The notes beneath the pieces are model-generated. The model had not been told where the DNA came from and made no database searches. It saw nothing but the letters and a program-made list of their open reading frames with translations. From an uncultured Cellvibrionales bacterium (GTDB lineage: Bacteria > Pseudomonadota > Gammaproteobacteria > Pseudomonadales > Porticoccaceae), in contig CAJWCO010000009.1 of NCBI GenBank assembly GCA_913031145.1, positions 1 through 64,000 on the forward strand: a DNA stretch of 64,000 nt. Reading direction: 5' to 3'. This document shows positions 18,823 to 26,130 of this stretch, piece after piece. The translations under genes were made by a program, and so were the position numbers. Numbering within the stretch: the stretch's first letter is position 1; every line of letters starts with the position of its first letter.

Positions 18823-19485
18823 TTGAATAGCCAGTGGAATGGGTTGTTAGAAAGTCATCTGGACAGTGGTGTGATGCATGACTTAATGGCTTTTTTACAG
18901 CGTCGACGACGTGCGGGTGCCGTGGTGTATCCGCCTTCAGGCGATATCTATGCGGCGTTTTCGTGCACCCCTTTTGAGCAAGTACGCGCTGTCATACTGG
19001 GTCAGGATCCCTATCATGGCGCGGGCCAAGCGCATGGGCTGAGCTTTTCGGTCCGCTCCGGTATTCGCATGCCACCCTCGCTAAGAAATATCTATCGCGA
19101 GATATCGCAAGATGTCGGGTGCGCGATACCCACAGACGGATGTCTGCAGCATTGGGTGCGCCAAGGTGTCTTCTTATTAAATGCTGTGTTAACGGTCGAA
19201 GAGGGGAAGCCCGGTGCCCACAAGGCGTGCGGATGGGAGCATTTCACGGACGTTGTCATTGACTTACTTAATCGCCGTCGCCATGGCCTCGTATTTTTCT
19301 TGTGGGGTAATGCGGCGCAAAAGAAAGGACGTCTCATCGATCGCGAACGACATTTGGTGCTCGAGGCTGCGCATCCGTCGCCGTTGTCGGCATATCGAGG
19401 TTTTTTTGGGTGCCGGCATTTCTCTCAGTGTAATCAATATTTGACTGGTCATGGCCAACTGCCAATCACGTGGTCTCCCACATGA
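18823..19485 (+). CDS. ung: Uracil-DNA glycosylase (family 1)
   Basis: This 220-residue enzyme removes uracil from DNA in base-excision repair. The water-activating motif GQDPYHG contains D62 and the minor-groove loop AAHPSPLSAYRGFFG contains H184. The FLLN and LWG blocks between them are intact. The start is a TTG with AAAGGTG eight bases upstream; no ATG precedes the conserved region. It is monocistronic. Confidence 0.95.
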   Translation: MNSQWNGLLESHLDSGVMHDLMAFLQRRRRAGAVVYPPSGDIYAAFSCTPFEQVRAVILGQDPYHGAGQAHGLSFSVRSGIRMPPSLRNIYREISQDVGCAIPTDGCLQHWVRQGVFLLNAVLTVEEGKPGAHKACGWEHFTDVVIDLLNRRRHGLVFFLWGNAAQKKGRLIDRERHLVLEAAHPSPLSAYRGFFGCRHFSQCNQYLTGHGQLPITWSPT

Positions 19486-19599
19486 TAGATGACGAGTTTC
19501 TGGGCGCGATCTACTCCCAATGCAGGAACACTTTTGTTGTGGCCTGCCTGTGTAGAGACCAATAAAAAGCATTTATCTCATGGTTTTTTTCTGCGGTTC

Positions 19600-19691
19600 G
19601 TGAGGTACGTCACTTTTCTGCAATCGCGTCGTTGTTATCGTTGCTGGGTAGATCTATAGTTTTTTTGTGACGTATTACACAGGTACTGTGT
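19600..19691. promoter_or_regulatory. Cluster of three inverted repeats (operator-like)
   Basis: Three motifs fall within 92 bases. GTGA-N6-TCAC (19600-19613) has the half-sites of a CRP/Vfr box. TGTGA-N6-ACACA (19666-19681) is an imperfect version. ACACAG-GTA-CTGTGT (19677-19691) has perfect 6-bp arms. TACGTCAC (19606-19613) is also the reverse complement of GTGACGTA (19667-19674), so the first two sites form a larger inverted pair. They flank the promoter-like hexamers at 19632-19660. The binding protein is unknown; CRP/Vfr is a guess from the half-site. Confidence 0.45.
19632..19660 (+). promoter_or_regulatory. Candidate sigma-70 promoter for the small ORF at 19812
   Basis: TTGTTA (4/6 match to the -35 consensus), 17-base spacer, TATAGT (5/6 match to the -10 consensus). 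Predicted transcription would begin near 19667, inside the TGTGA-N6-ACACA repeat, which is a typical position for repression. The leader to the ATG would be about 145 bases. Confidence 0.4.
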
Positions 19692-19753
19692 TCTTTCGCG
19701 AAAACAACGCGGCGTGCTGCTGTGAAAAAAGATGCTGTAGACACCCTTTGTAA

Positions 19754-20053
19754 GAGTTTCTATCCAGTAAACAGGCTGGAAAATTAATTAGCAAAGTCCA
19801 GAGGAAAGAAAATGGAAAAGTTAGAGACCTCACCGAAAAGCAAATCATTGCCGCGTTACGAAGGAAAAGTTCAGATAACTCGTTTGAGGGGCAAGGAAAC
19901 GCGAGAATTCAACGAGCGAATGGGGTTATCAAGCAGCGCCTTAGTGATTTTCAGCAAGCTGAAGACATCGCCCGAAGCCTAGCTGAAGCTCGCGATACCA
20001 AGTTAAAGCTCTTTATTCAAAAGAACTCCAAGAAGCTTGGCGTCCCCGTATAG
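19754..20053 (+). other. Start-less open frame overlapping the small ORF
   Basis: This frame is open for 99 codons but has no ATG, GTG or TTG. It is in the -1 frame relative to the 56-codon ORF at 19812. The translation is charged and helix-prone (for example QRLSDFQQAEDIARSL, then KLKLFIQKNSKKLGVPV at the end), more protein-like than random sequence. It may be the decayed body of a gene whose start is lost, or the target of a frameshift. No family recognised. Confidence 0.25.
19812..19982 (+). CDS. Candidate small basic protein, 56 residues, unknown
   Basis: The ATG follows AGAGGAAAGAA, one of the stronger ribosome-binding sites in the window. The product (starting MEKLETSPKSKSLPRYEG and ending KLKTSPEA) is basic, without a membrane segment or signal peptide. 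I do not recognise a family. Support comes from the ribosome-binding site, the upstream promoter-like pair and palindromes, and ordinary codon use. Against it are the short length and the overlapping open frame in -1. It could be a real small gene or the 5' part of a frameshifted one. Confidence 0.4.
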   Translation: MEKLETSPKSKSLPRYEGKVQITRLRGKETREFNERMGLSSSALVIFSKLKTSPEA

Positions 20054-20224
20054 CCAGACCAAGACCTCCTAAGCTTGCTGCCATCGTGCCCTGAGAGCGT
20101 CCACTCGTGTTCCCTTCTGCATCGCTGATCAAGAGCAGGTCACTGTTGCGCGTAATGTGGCTCGCAGGGAAGGGAGAACCCATGTCGATAAATCTGGTGG
20201 TTGGATTAAGACGGCATGTACGCG

Positions 20225-20362
20225 TCAACTGACCTCGACAACGCGTCTAAACGAGTAGCACCCAAAAAAACAATGTCCATAGACCGTGAATTGGGTGTTT
20301 CCGCGGTTTTTAAGATAATCGATAACCGCTAGGGCAGTCACTATTGATAGCACCGCGATCAT
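20225..20362 (-). other. Short hydrophobic open frame, possible gene remnant
   Basis: On the minus strand, an ATG at 20362 opens a 45-codon frame beginning MIAVLSIVTALAVIDYL, a plausible membrane helix. The frame continues upstream to about 20431 in protein-like sequence (LDPWKFAQKSFVQ) without a better start. No ribosome-binding site was seen. It may be a remnant of a membrane-protein gene or chance. Confidence 0.2.
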
Positions 20363-20480
20363 TTGTACAAAACTCTTTTGTGCGAATTTCCAAGGATCCA
20401 ACAGGCTTTCGAGTGCCTTTGTGCGGCGTAACTAAGGCCTCAAGAGAAAACGTCTGGTTGTTGCGTGTCACAGGCTAAGA

Positions 20481-20515
20481 ATTGACGTCAATGCCCTAAG
20501 TAATTTATAACTTAG
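20481..20515 (+). promoter_or_regulatory. Promoter-like pair within two palindromes
   Basis: ATTGACGTCAAT (20481-20492) is a perfect 12-bp palindrome, and CTAAGT/ACTTAG (20496-20501 and 20510-20515) is an inverted repeat with an 8-base spacer. TTGACG (20482-20487, 5/6) and TATAAC (20506-20511, 5/6) are 18 bases apart, so both palindromes cover a candidate sigma-70 promoter. Transcription would run rightward, antisense to the 3' end of ygfZ; no ORF of note follows. Confidence 0.35.
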
Positions 20516-20615
20516 ACGGCTCAGTTCATGAGGGGTCATTGAGCGTGATGATTGAAGACGGTGACGCACTAACGGCTGTATAGATCAATGCATTCCTTTA
20601 TTGGAAATAGTGTTC

Positions 20616-21686
20616 TTAGGATGCTCCTGCCGAATCCGAATCCGAATCCGAATCCGAATCCGAATCCGAATCATTTAGATCGAGACGTCGTGCACATATG
20701 TTTGCGCTGTCGCCCATCTGTAAATCAGCGTAATCAGTCAGTGTATCGGCTAACACGGCGAGTAATTCAACGTGCGATTCGTCTACCCAGGCGGCGCTCG
20801 CGACTGATCCCAGGGATTTACCCTGAGCGTTACTAATGGGCGTTCCGGGCGGTGGCAAGGTCGACAGAGGACAGCTCAAGTGCTGCATACGGCGTTTGAC
20901 CGCCCCACGATAATGCGCCCGCGCCACGATTTCTTGCCCCGTATAGCACCCTTTCGAAAAACTGATAAAACCCTGATGATCGAGATTGAGCATTTGTGGT
21001 ATGTAGGTATCCGTTGTCGCCTCGGTGATATCGGCAAAGCCGGTGCGTAGGATGAGAAGATCCGTTAATTCTTCACCTACGGGCGTCACCAACCCCTCGA
21101 GTTTTTTAATGACTGACACACTATCTTCCGGTTTACACGTAATCGAAAAATGGTCAACGCCCTGAGTTTGCAATGCAAAAATAGGCTCCAAGATACGAGC
21201 CTGTTTTTCGGGCAGGGGTTGATCGCAAAGTGGCTTCACAATGGTGCCAGTATGAGGGCCTGCTAGGATAAAGGTATCGAGATCGGCGCTTAGATCGTTT
21301 ATTTCCAGTTTAAAAAAGACCGCATACTTTTTAAGGCTGGCAATGGCGAGGGCTGTAACCGAGGAATGCACGTCTAGGATCACATCGTCATTATCGCCAG
21401 CATGCGCAGAAAAGACGAAAATGACGCGTCCTTTGGGTGTACAGTGAGCACCATTAATCACGTGCGATGTCGTTACTTTTTCCATATCGCAGGTGACCTG
21501 GCCTTGCAGGAATCGAATACGATCGGGTCCTTTGAGCTGAATATAACCTCGGGTGCGAGGGCCGAGAAGCGGTTTTTGCAACAACGCCTTGAACTGTGAG
21601 CGTTTTTCACCAAGCGAACGTATTCGCCCTTTGTTAATGTCGTCAAAACTGGGATGGTGGCTTGGCAACAGTGTTTTGAAAGTCAT
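20616..21686 (-). CDS. ygfZ: Folate-binding protein YgfZ (Fe-S cluster/tRNA modification factor)
   Basis: This 356-residue GcvT-like, tetrahydrofolate-binding protein supports some Fe-S enzymes, including MiaB. The family signature KGCYTGQEIVARAHYRG contains the essential Cys at 247. AGGGA precedes the ATG at good spacing. The C-terminus has an unusual tail: seven consecutive Asp-Ser pairs (residues 339-352) followed by AGAS, encoded by a perfect hexanucleotide repeat. E. coli YgfZ is about 30 residues shorter. The gene is divergent from sdhE, the classical arrangement. Confidence 0.93.
   Translation of the reverse strand: MTFKTLLPSHHPSFDDINKGRIRSLGEKRSQFKALLQKPLLGPRTRGYIQLKGPDRIRFLQGQVTCDMEKVTTSHVINGAHCTPKGRVIFVFSAHAGDNDDVILDVHSSVTALAIASLKKYAVFFKLEINDLSADLDTFILAGPHTGTIVKPLCDQPLPEKQARILEPIFALQTQGVDHFSITCKPEDSVSVIKKLEGLVTPVGEELTDLLILRTGFADITEATTDTYIPQMLNLDHQGFISFSKGCYTGQEIVARAHYRGAVKRRMQHLSCPLSTLPPPGTPISNAQGKSLGSVASAAWVDESHVELLAVLADTLTDYADLQMGDSANICARRLDLNDSDSDSDSDSDSDSAGAS
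20631..20672. repeat. Hexanucleotide tandem repeat (7 x CGAATC) in ygfZ
   Basis: There are seven perfect CGAATC units (GATTCG on the coding strand) near the 3' end of ygfZ, encoding seven Asp-Ser pairs. The unit length is a multiple of three, so slippage would change tail length without breaking the frame. Confidence 0.97.
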
Positions 21687-21724
21687 CGACGTCCCTTCAT
21701 GTAAGCATTACGACATGTTAGTCT

Positions 21725-21730
21725 ATTATA
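21725..21730 (-). promoter_or_regulatory. Candidate -10 element for ygfZ
   Basis: TATAAT on the minus strand, a perfect -10 hexamer, lies about 40 bases upstream of the ygfZ ATG in the divergent ygfZ-sdhE gap. No good -35 hexamer is seen at 16-18 bases. Confidence 0.35.
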
Positions 21731-21760
21731 AACCACACAAGACAGAAGCAGCGGGGCTAT

Positions 21761-22012
21761 ATGCATAAAAATCGACTTGTTTGGGCCGCACGTCGCGGTA
21801 TGTTAGAGCTTGATCTCCTGTTAGGGCCTTTTGTGGAGACGCAATATGACGGGCTCTGTAGCGACGACCAACTGCGTTTCGAGGTGCTTTTAGAGCGTGA
21901 AGACCAGACTTTGTATCGCTGGTTTTTAACAGACGAAGTGCCGGAGGATCCGAATATGCAGCGTATCGTGCAAATTGTGCGTCGCAGCCATGCTTCGTCA
22001 TCACCGCTTTAG
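21761..22012 (+). CDS. sdhE: FAD assembly factor SdhE (YgfY)
   Basis: This 83-residue protein promotes covalent flavin attachment to SdhA and FrdA. The conserved RGMLELD motif (residues 12-18) contains the RGxxE needed for flavinylation. Length and N-terminus fit the family. It overlaps ygfX at its 3' end and is divergent from ygfZ. Confidence 0.93.
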   Translation: MHKNRLVWAARRGMLELDLLLGPFVETQYDGLCSDDQLRFEVLLEREDQTLYRWFLTDEVPEDPNMQRIVQIVRRSHASSSPL

Positions 22013-22421
22013 TTTGGCTCCTTCGCAAAGTCGGTTAGCGATCGAGCTGTTTATGTCTGTCTTTGTTATTGTCCTCGTTTTGGTTTTACATCTCACGTTG
22101 GTTGTTACGTCAATCGTCGTTTTAATTGCTGTTTGCGCCGCAGTTTACGCAGCTTATCGGTTTTTTAGCTGGGTAGAGGAGTCGCTTATTTACTCTCGTG
22201 GTGATGACGAGTTTACCTGGCGATTACTGTCGGGTGGTTCCAGCCGTAAACTCAGATTGAAGGGGCCTCAGTGGGTCACAGAGAGTTTACTGATTCTCTA
22301 CTTTGAAGATTTTACAGAGGCACACGTCGTCCGTTTTTTGCCCGCTGATGCGCTATCGCGATGCGAGCACAGAACGCTGCGAAGACTCGTGCTGATGGAA
22401 AGCCGTGCGCGCTTACTATAG
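21990..22421 (+). CDS. ygfX: YgfX (CptA)-family membrane protein
   Basis: This 143-residue protein has a hydrophobic hairpin (about 18-62) followed by a soluble beta-rich domain. That is the plan of YgfX/CptA, described in E. coli as an inhibitor of FtsZ/MreB polymerisation paired with YgfY/SdhE. Assignment rests mainly on architecture and on the overlap with sdhE; sequence conservation in this family is low. The ATG at 21990 gives a family-like start (LRHHRFSLAPSQ); an upstream codon at 21975 is less likely. Confidence 0.8.
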   Translation: MLRHHRFSLAPSQSRLAIELFMSVFVIVLVLVLHLTLVVTSIVVLIAVCAAVYAAYRFFSWVEESLIYSRGDDEFTWRLLSGGSSRKLRLKGPQWVTESLLILYFEDFTEAHVVRFLPADALSRCEHRTLRRLVLMESRARLL

Positions 22422-22468
22422 TGTCTCAGTACCAGCGGCTTACAAAGTGCTGAGCGAGGTTTGCTCGG

Positions 22469-22864
22469 CTACTTCTTTACGCCGCGTTTAACATGTTGCG
22501 TTTCTATAATCGCTGGGTTAAGGATCGTTTCTAGACTGGATAATGCCTGATTAGGATCACAATCACCGCACATAAAGATGTCAATCGCTGCATAGCTGTG
22601 CTCAGGCCACGTGTGAATACTAATATGACTTTCCGCTAACACTAAAACACCGCTGATGCCTTGGTCTGCACCGAATGGGTGATAAAAGGCATGGAGAATG
22701 GTCGCGCCGGAGGCCAGTGCAGCCGAGCGTAATGCATGATCAATAAGCGCTTCGTCACTTAAACGGTCACAGCCCCAAAGCTCGATGAGCAGATGATCGC
22801 CAGCATAGGGTTTGCCCAGTGAATCAACTTTAAAATGGTCTGATGCTGCCTTGTCCATGCTCAT
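22469..22864 (-). CDS. speD: S-adenosylmethionine decarboxylase proenzyme (class 1b)
   Basis: This 131-residue pyruvoyl enzyme makes decarboxylated AdoMet for spermidine synthesis. The self-cleavage site is Glu78-Ser79 in LAESHISIHTWPE, with H84 and C99 (DIFMCG) as the processing and catalytic partners. The start ATG overlaps the speE stop (ATGA), indicating coupling; ATG at 22858 and a longer form are alternatives. It is the last gene of a three-gene operon on the minus strand. Confidence 0.94.
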   Translation of the reverse strand: MSMDKAASDHFKVDSLGKPYAGDHLLIELWGCDRLSDEALIDHALRSAALASGATILHAFYHPFGADQGISGVLVLAESHISIHTWPEHSYAAIDIFMCGDCDPNQALSSLETILNPAIIETQHVKRGVKK

Positions 22865-23721
22865 GCGCCCTCGACAGCCGCACGAATCCATGGTGGCATT
22901 GTGAAGCTAGCTATGTGCATGTCCGGCGAGTAGTGTCGGGTCGATCCATCGAGGCTTTTAAATCGATGGGCTAACAGGCCCCTATCGGGAGTGAGTATAT
23001 TAGGGTTTCGCCCTGCAATACCAAAGGTCATAAGTCCGCCGTAATAAGTGGGAACTGCTGCGGTGTAGACATTTGCGTGAAGACCATAGTCTCGCAATTT
23101 CGCGATGGTGAAAGCGGCCTCGTCGCGTTGAAAAAAGACCACGCCGTCTTGCGCACTAATAGCCCCTTTAGTTGATAGCGCCTCACAAAACAAGCTATAG
23201 AAAGTATTTGAATAAAGCGCTTTGGCCATCCCTATGGGGTCGGTAGAGTCAATGATAATCGCATCGTATTCGCCGCGATGGTCCTTCATAAACTTGAAAG
23301 CATCTTCCACAATAACGCTGACACGCGGATTGTCGAACACGGCTCCCCCATCATTAAGACTGGGCATGAATTCACGACAACTATCAATGACTGCTGCGTC
23401 AATCTCGACGAGGTCAATGTGTTGCACTGGATGCTTTAACGCCTCGCGGACCGTTCCGCCGTCACCACCGCCAACGACCAATATTCGTTGTGGATGGTCA
23501 ACCGAAAAAAGCGCCGTGTGTGCGAGCATTTCATGGTAGATGAATTCATCGGCTTCAGTCGTTTGCACAATACCATCAAGCACGAGAACTTTCCCTAAGA
23601 GATCGGTTTGATAGATGGCGATAGATTGGTAGGCTGTTTCTTTTTCAACCAGTATTTGACTGTACTCAAAGCCCTGAAAGACCTTTCCTTGGTAGAGTTT
23701 TTCTATAAACTTGCCATTCAT
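22861..23721 (-). CDS. speE: Spermidine synthase
   Basis: This 286-residue aminopropyltransferase moves the aminopropyl group of decarboxylated AdoMet to putrescine. The AdoMet-binding loop GGGDGG is at 84-89, the catalytic IIDSTDP near residue 155, and the N-terminal beta domain is complete. It lies between two SpeD-family genes (3 bases from the upstream one and 4 bases overlapping speD), so all three are probably co-transcribed. Confidence 0.95.
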   Translation of the reverse strand: MNGKFIEKLYQGKVFQGFEYSQILVEKETAYQSIAIYQTDLLGKVLVLDGIVQTTEADEFIYHEMLAHTALFSVDHPQRILVVGGGDGGTVREALKHPVQHIDLVEIDAAVIDSCREFMPSLNDGGAVFDNPRVSVIVEDAFKFMKDHRGEYDAIIIDSTDPIGMAKALYSNTFYSLFCEALSTKGAISAQDGVVFFQRDEAAFTIAKLRDYGLHANVYTAAVPTYYGGLMTFGIAGRNPNILTPDRGLLAHRFKSLDGSTRHYSPDMHIASFTMPPWIRAAVEGA

Positions 23722-23724
23722 CAG

Positions 23725-24117
23725 TTAGTCAGCCTGACCATTATGGGCGTTGAACGAGCCCCGTTCGATCACGCGTCTTGTAATGATTTTGGGCTCAAAA
23801 TATTTCACACAAATGGACTCTGCAAGTGCATTATCAAATGCCTTACAAGAAAAAATATCTATGTATACTTGTCCCAGATTTTCTGCGAAGTGGGCGCAAA
23901 TATTGGAGGTCTCGATGAGCTGTACCACCGTGTAGCCGGCAGCATCATGGGAGTGCGTGGCAAAGTGCTCGACTTGGGGGGCGCCAAATGCCTTCATCCC
24001 TATACCGTCAACCAGTTCTAGCGTCCACTTGCGGAGGTGGTCAGCATTAACCAGAAGCTCACGTGGACAGGCCCCCAAATCTAATATGAGGTGCTGCCCC
24101 CAGATAGGCTGAGTCAT
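23725..24117 (-). CDS. SpeD-family pyruvoyl decarboxylase paralogue
   Basis: This 130-residue protein has the AdoMet decarboxylase fold pattern (QHLILDLGAC, HFATHSHDAAGYTVVQLIE, YIDIFSCK). Aligned from the DIF motif, the catalytic residues are kept: Ser71 for the pyruvoyl Ser, His76 and Cys91. The residue before the cleavage Ser is Thr70, not Glu, and the flanking motif is ETSNICAHF. It is first in the operon with speE and speD. Some SpeD homologues are known to have become arginine or ornithine decarboxylases, so this could supply putrescine to SpeE; that is inference. The ATG at 24117 has GGGAG seven bases upstream. Confidence 0.8.
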   Translation of the reverse strand: MTQPIWGQHLILDLGACPRELLVNADHLRKWTLELVDGIGMKAFGAPQVEHFATHSHDAAGYTVVQLIETSNICAHFAENLGQVYIDIFSCKAFDNALAESICVKYFEPKIITRRVIERGSFNAHNGQAD

Positions 24118-24531
24118 GCGATGGCTCCCATTTAAAGAGGTCTTACACGCCACATAACCCAGACGTTAGTTTGTCGACCTAAAAATATATCTGACGGCAG
24201 TATATGACGCCGTAATAAAACTCCAAAATTGGTGCTGGAAGGGCTTACAGCCCTCTATCCACCTGAACTCTGGAGGGCGTTTAATGTAATCTCTTTGTAG
24301 ATAAAAGCAAGCGTTTTTTGCGTAAGGATTGCGGCTTGATACTGACTCAAACATTGTTACGCAAACGGGAACTAGGGCGTGGCCTGACTTGCACCAGCTC
24401 AACAACGTCTTTGCGCACCCTTATGGATAAAAGACCAAGACTTCGGTTCTCATTAAGTCGTCAGATATTCCGTGCTTGCGGATGTTTTACAGAGCCGGGC
24501 TTCGTTGACGCAGAGACTCGGGGAAGCTCTC
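24118..24531. other. Leader/intergenic region upstream of the polyamine operon
   Basis: These 414 bases lie between the nadB stop and the first polyamine gene. They hold no convincing gene on either strand. They contain a promoter-like pair for the minus strand (24199-24226) and a hairpin AGGGCT/AGCCCT near 24242-24256 that lacks a T run. Confidence 0.5.
24199..24226 (-). promoter_or_regulatory. Candidate promoter of the polyamine operon
   Basis: On the minus strand TTGGAG (3/6) and TATACT (5/6) are spaced by 16 bases, giving a leader of about 75 bases before the SpeD-like ATG. An inverted repeat ACGGC/GCCGT (24194-24198 and 24209-24213) brackets the -10 hexamer and could be an operator. Confidence 0.35.
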
Positions 24532-26130
24532 TCAATCTGGGTAATTAGGGGGTGTTAAAAGAGTATCTTTGGCAACCTGAGATTGCTCGGGGTAATCGAG
24601 TGAGTAGTGTAGTCCGCGACTTTCTTTACGCTGAAGCGCGCAGCCAATAATCAATTCGGCAACGGTGGCAAGATTTCTGAGTTCCAGTAAATCTCGGGTT
24701 ATTCGGAAGTTGCCATAATAGTCATGAATCTCCATTTGAAGTAAGTTAATACGATGCTGCGCACGCTCTAATCGTTTGTTGGAGCGCACGATGCCCACAT
24801 AATCCCACATGAAGCGGCGAAGTTCGTCCCAGTTGTGAGAAATAACGACATCTTCATCAGAGGATTGCACGCGAGATTCGTCCCACTTGGGTATGGGCTC
24901 TGAAACTGTGATGGAGGGCATCTTTTTATTGATAGTGTGGGCCGCAGAACGCGCATAAACGATGCACTCAAGCAGCGAGTTGCTAGCCATCCGATTTGCG
25001 CCGTGAAGGCCAGTAAATGCACATTCACCAATGGCGTAAAGATTTTTTAGATCGGTTTGAGCCAGAGTATCCACACGGATACCACCACAGGTGTAATGCG
25101 CCGCAGGTACTACGGGTATGGGGGTTGTTGTGATGTCGATACCAAAACTTAGGCACTGTTCGTACACGGTGGGAAAGTGCTCGATGATAAAAGCTGCAGG
25201 CCTGTGCGAGATATCCAAAAAAACGCAATCGCAGCCGAGGCGCTTCATTTCGTGGTCGATTGCGCGAGCAACGATATCGCGTGGAGCTAATTCCTCGGCT
25301 TGATGAAATCGTCCCATAAAGGGCGTTCCATCGGGCAGCTTCAAAATCGCACCCTCACCCCGGAGCGCTTCGGTGATTAAGAAAGACTTAGCTTTCGGAT
25401 GGTAAAGACAAGTGGGATGAAATTGGTTAAATTCCAAGTTGCCAACACGACAGCCGCGTCGCCACGCCATCGCGATGCCATCTCCAGTCGCACCGTCAGG
25501 ATTACTCGTGTACAAGTAAGCTTTACTCGCGCCGCCCGAGGCTAAAACGACACTCTTTGCACGAAATGTCTTAACGACTTGCGATTTAATGTCCATCACA
25601 TAGGCGCCAGCGCACCGTTTTTTGGTAGAACCGCTCTCTGCCTGCGTGACCAGATCCACTGCGCAATAAAACTCAAAGATATCAATATTTTGAGCCGCAA
25701 CAACTTGATCTACCAGCGTTCCGGTGACTGCTTTTCCTGTTGCATCAGCGCTGTGCAAGATACGTCTATGGCTGTGTCCCCCTTCTTGAGCAAGATGAAA
25801 CTGCTCTGGATCTTCATCGCGAGTGAACTCGACACCTTGGCCGATTAACCAATTGACTGCGTCCGGTCCATTTTCCACCACAAACTGAACTGCGTCCCGC
25901 TGGCACAGCCCCGCGCCCGCAAGCTCCGTATCTTGAATATGCGCGTTGATACTGTCGTTTTGATCGAAAACTGCAGCAATTCCCCCTTGCGCTAACCACG
26001 AAGCACCCGCCTGTAAAGACGATTTGCTGATAATTGCTACACGTAGGCTTTTGTCAATGTGCAAGGCTAAGGTCAAGCCCGCAGCACCACTTCCAATTAC
26101 TAATACATCATAGGGAACGTCTTGATTCAT
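24532..26130 (-). CDS. nadB: L-aspartate oxidase
   Basis: This 532-residue FAD enzyme oxidises aspartate to iminoaspartate, the first step of de novo NAD synthesis. The FAD-binding loop GSGAAGLT is at about 13-20, and the succinate-dehydrogenase-like blocks ASWLAQGGIAAVF and HRRILHSADATG are intact. The C-terminal helical domain is complete. The ATG at 26130 was chosen over an upstream codon at 26145. Its divergence from rpoE is conserved in gammaproteobacteria. Confidence 0.95.
   Translation of the reverse strand: MNQDVPYDVLVIGSGAAGLTLALHIDKSLRVAIISKSSLQAGASWLAQGGIAAVFDQNDSINAHIQDTELAGAGLCQRDAVQFVVENGPDAVNWLIGQGVEFTRDEDPEQFHLAQEGGHSHRRILHSADATGKAVTGTLVDQVVAAQNIDIFEFYCAVDLVTQAESGSTKKRCAGAYVMDIKSQVVKTFRAKSVVLASGGASKAYLYTSNPDGATGDGIAMAWRRGCRVGNLEFNQFHPTCLYHPKAKSFLITEALRGEGAILKLPDGTPFMGRFHQAEELAPRDIVARAIDHEMKRLGCDCVFLDISHRPAAFIIEHFPTVYEQCLSFGIDITTTPIPVVPAAHYTCGGIRVDTLAQTDLKNLYAIGECAFTGLHGANRMASNSLLECIVYARSAAHTINKKMPSITVSEPIPKWDESRVQSSDEDVVISHNWDELRRFMWDYVGIVRSNKRLERAQHRINLLQMEIHDYYGNFRITRDLLELRNLATVAELIIGCALQRKESRGLHYSLDYPEQSQVAKDTLLTPPNYPD

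Larger units (their letters stand above)
19486..20615. other. Gene-poor region between ung and ygfZ
   Basis: These 1130 bases contain no gene of a family I recognise. They hold a cluster of inverted repeats and a promoter-like pair (19600-19691), a small ORF with a strong ribosome-binding site (19812-19982), a longer frame overlapping it without a start codon, a short hydrophobic frame on the minus strand (20225-20362), and a second promoter-like/palindromic site (20481-20515). No transposase, integrase or attachment site was recognised. It could be a decayed gene remnant or a small-gene/regulatory-RNA locus. Confidence 0.6.

Noticed and set aside
20013-20228. 71-codon minus-strand frame in the gene-poor region
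   Set aside because: No ribosome-binding site, no recognised motif, and it overlaps the end of the better-supported plus-strand frames.
19486-20615. Insertion sequence or prophage remnant in the gene-poor region
   Set aside because: I found no terminal inverted repeats, target duplications, transposase or integrase motifs; decay of a small gene locus fits as well.
20631-20672. Possible CRISPR or larger satellite
   Set aside because: It is a plain six-base tandem repeat without spacers and stays in frame in ygfZ.
20588-20836. Plus-strand frame with a Pro-Asn repeat
   Set aside because: The repeat is the complement of the Asp-Ser tract in ygfZ; the frame is antisense to ygfZ.
24166-24548. 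Two short frames (one per strand) upstream of the polyamine operon
   Set aside because: Neither has conserved motifs or ribosome-binding sites; they lie in what looks like a promoter/leader region.
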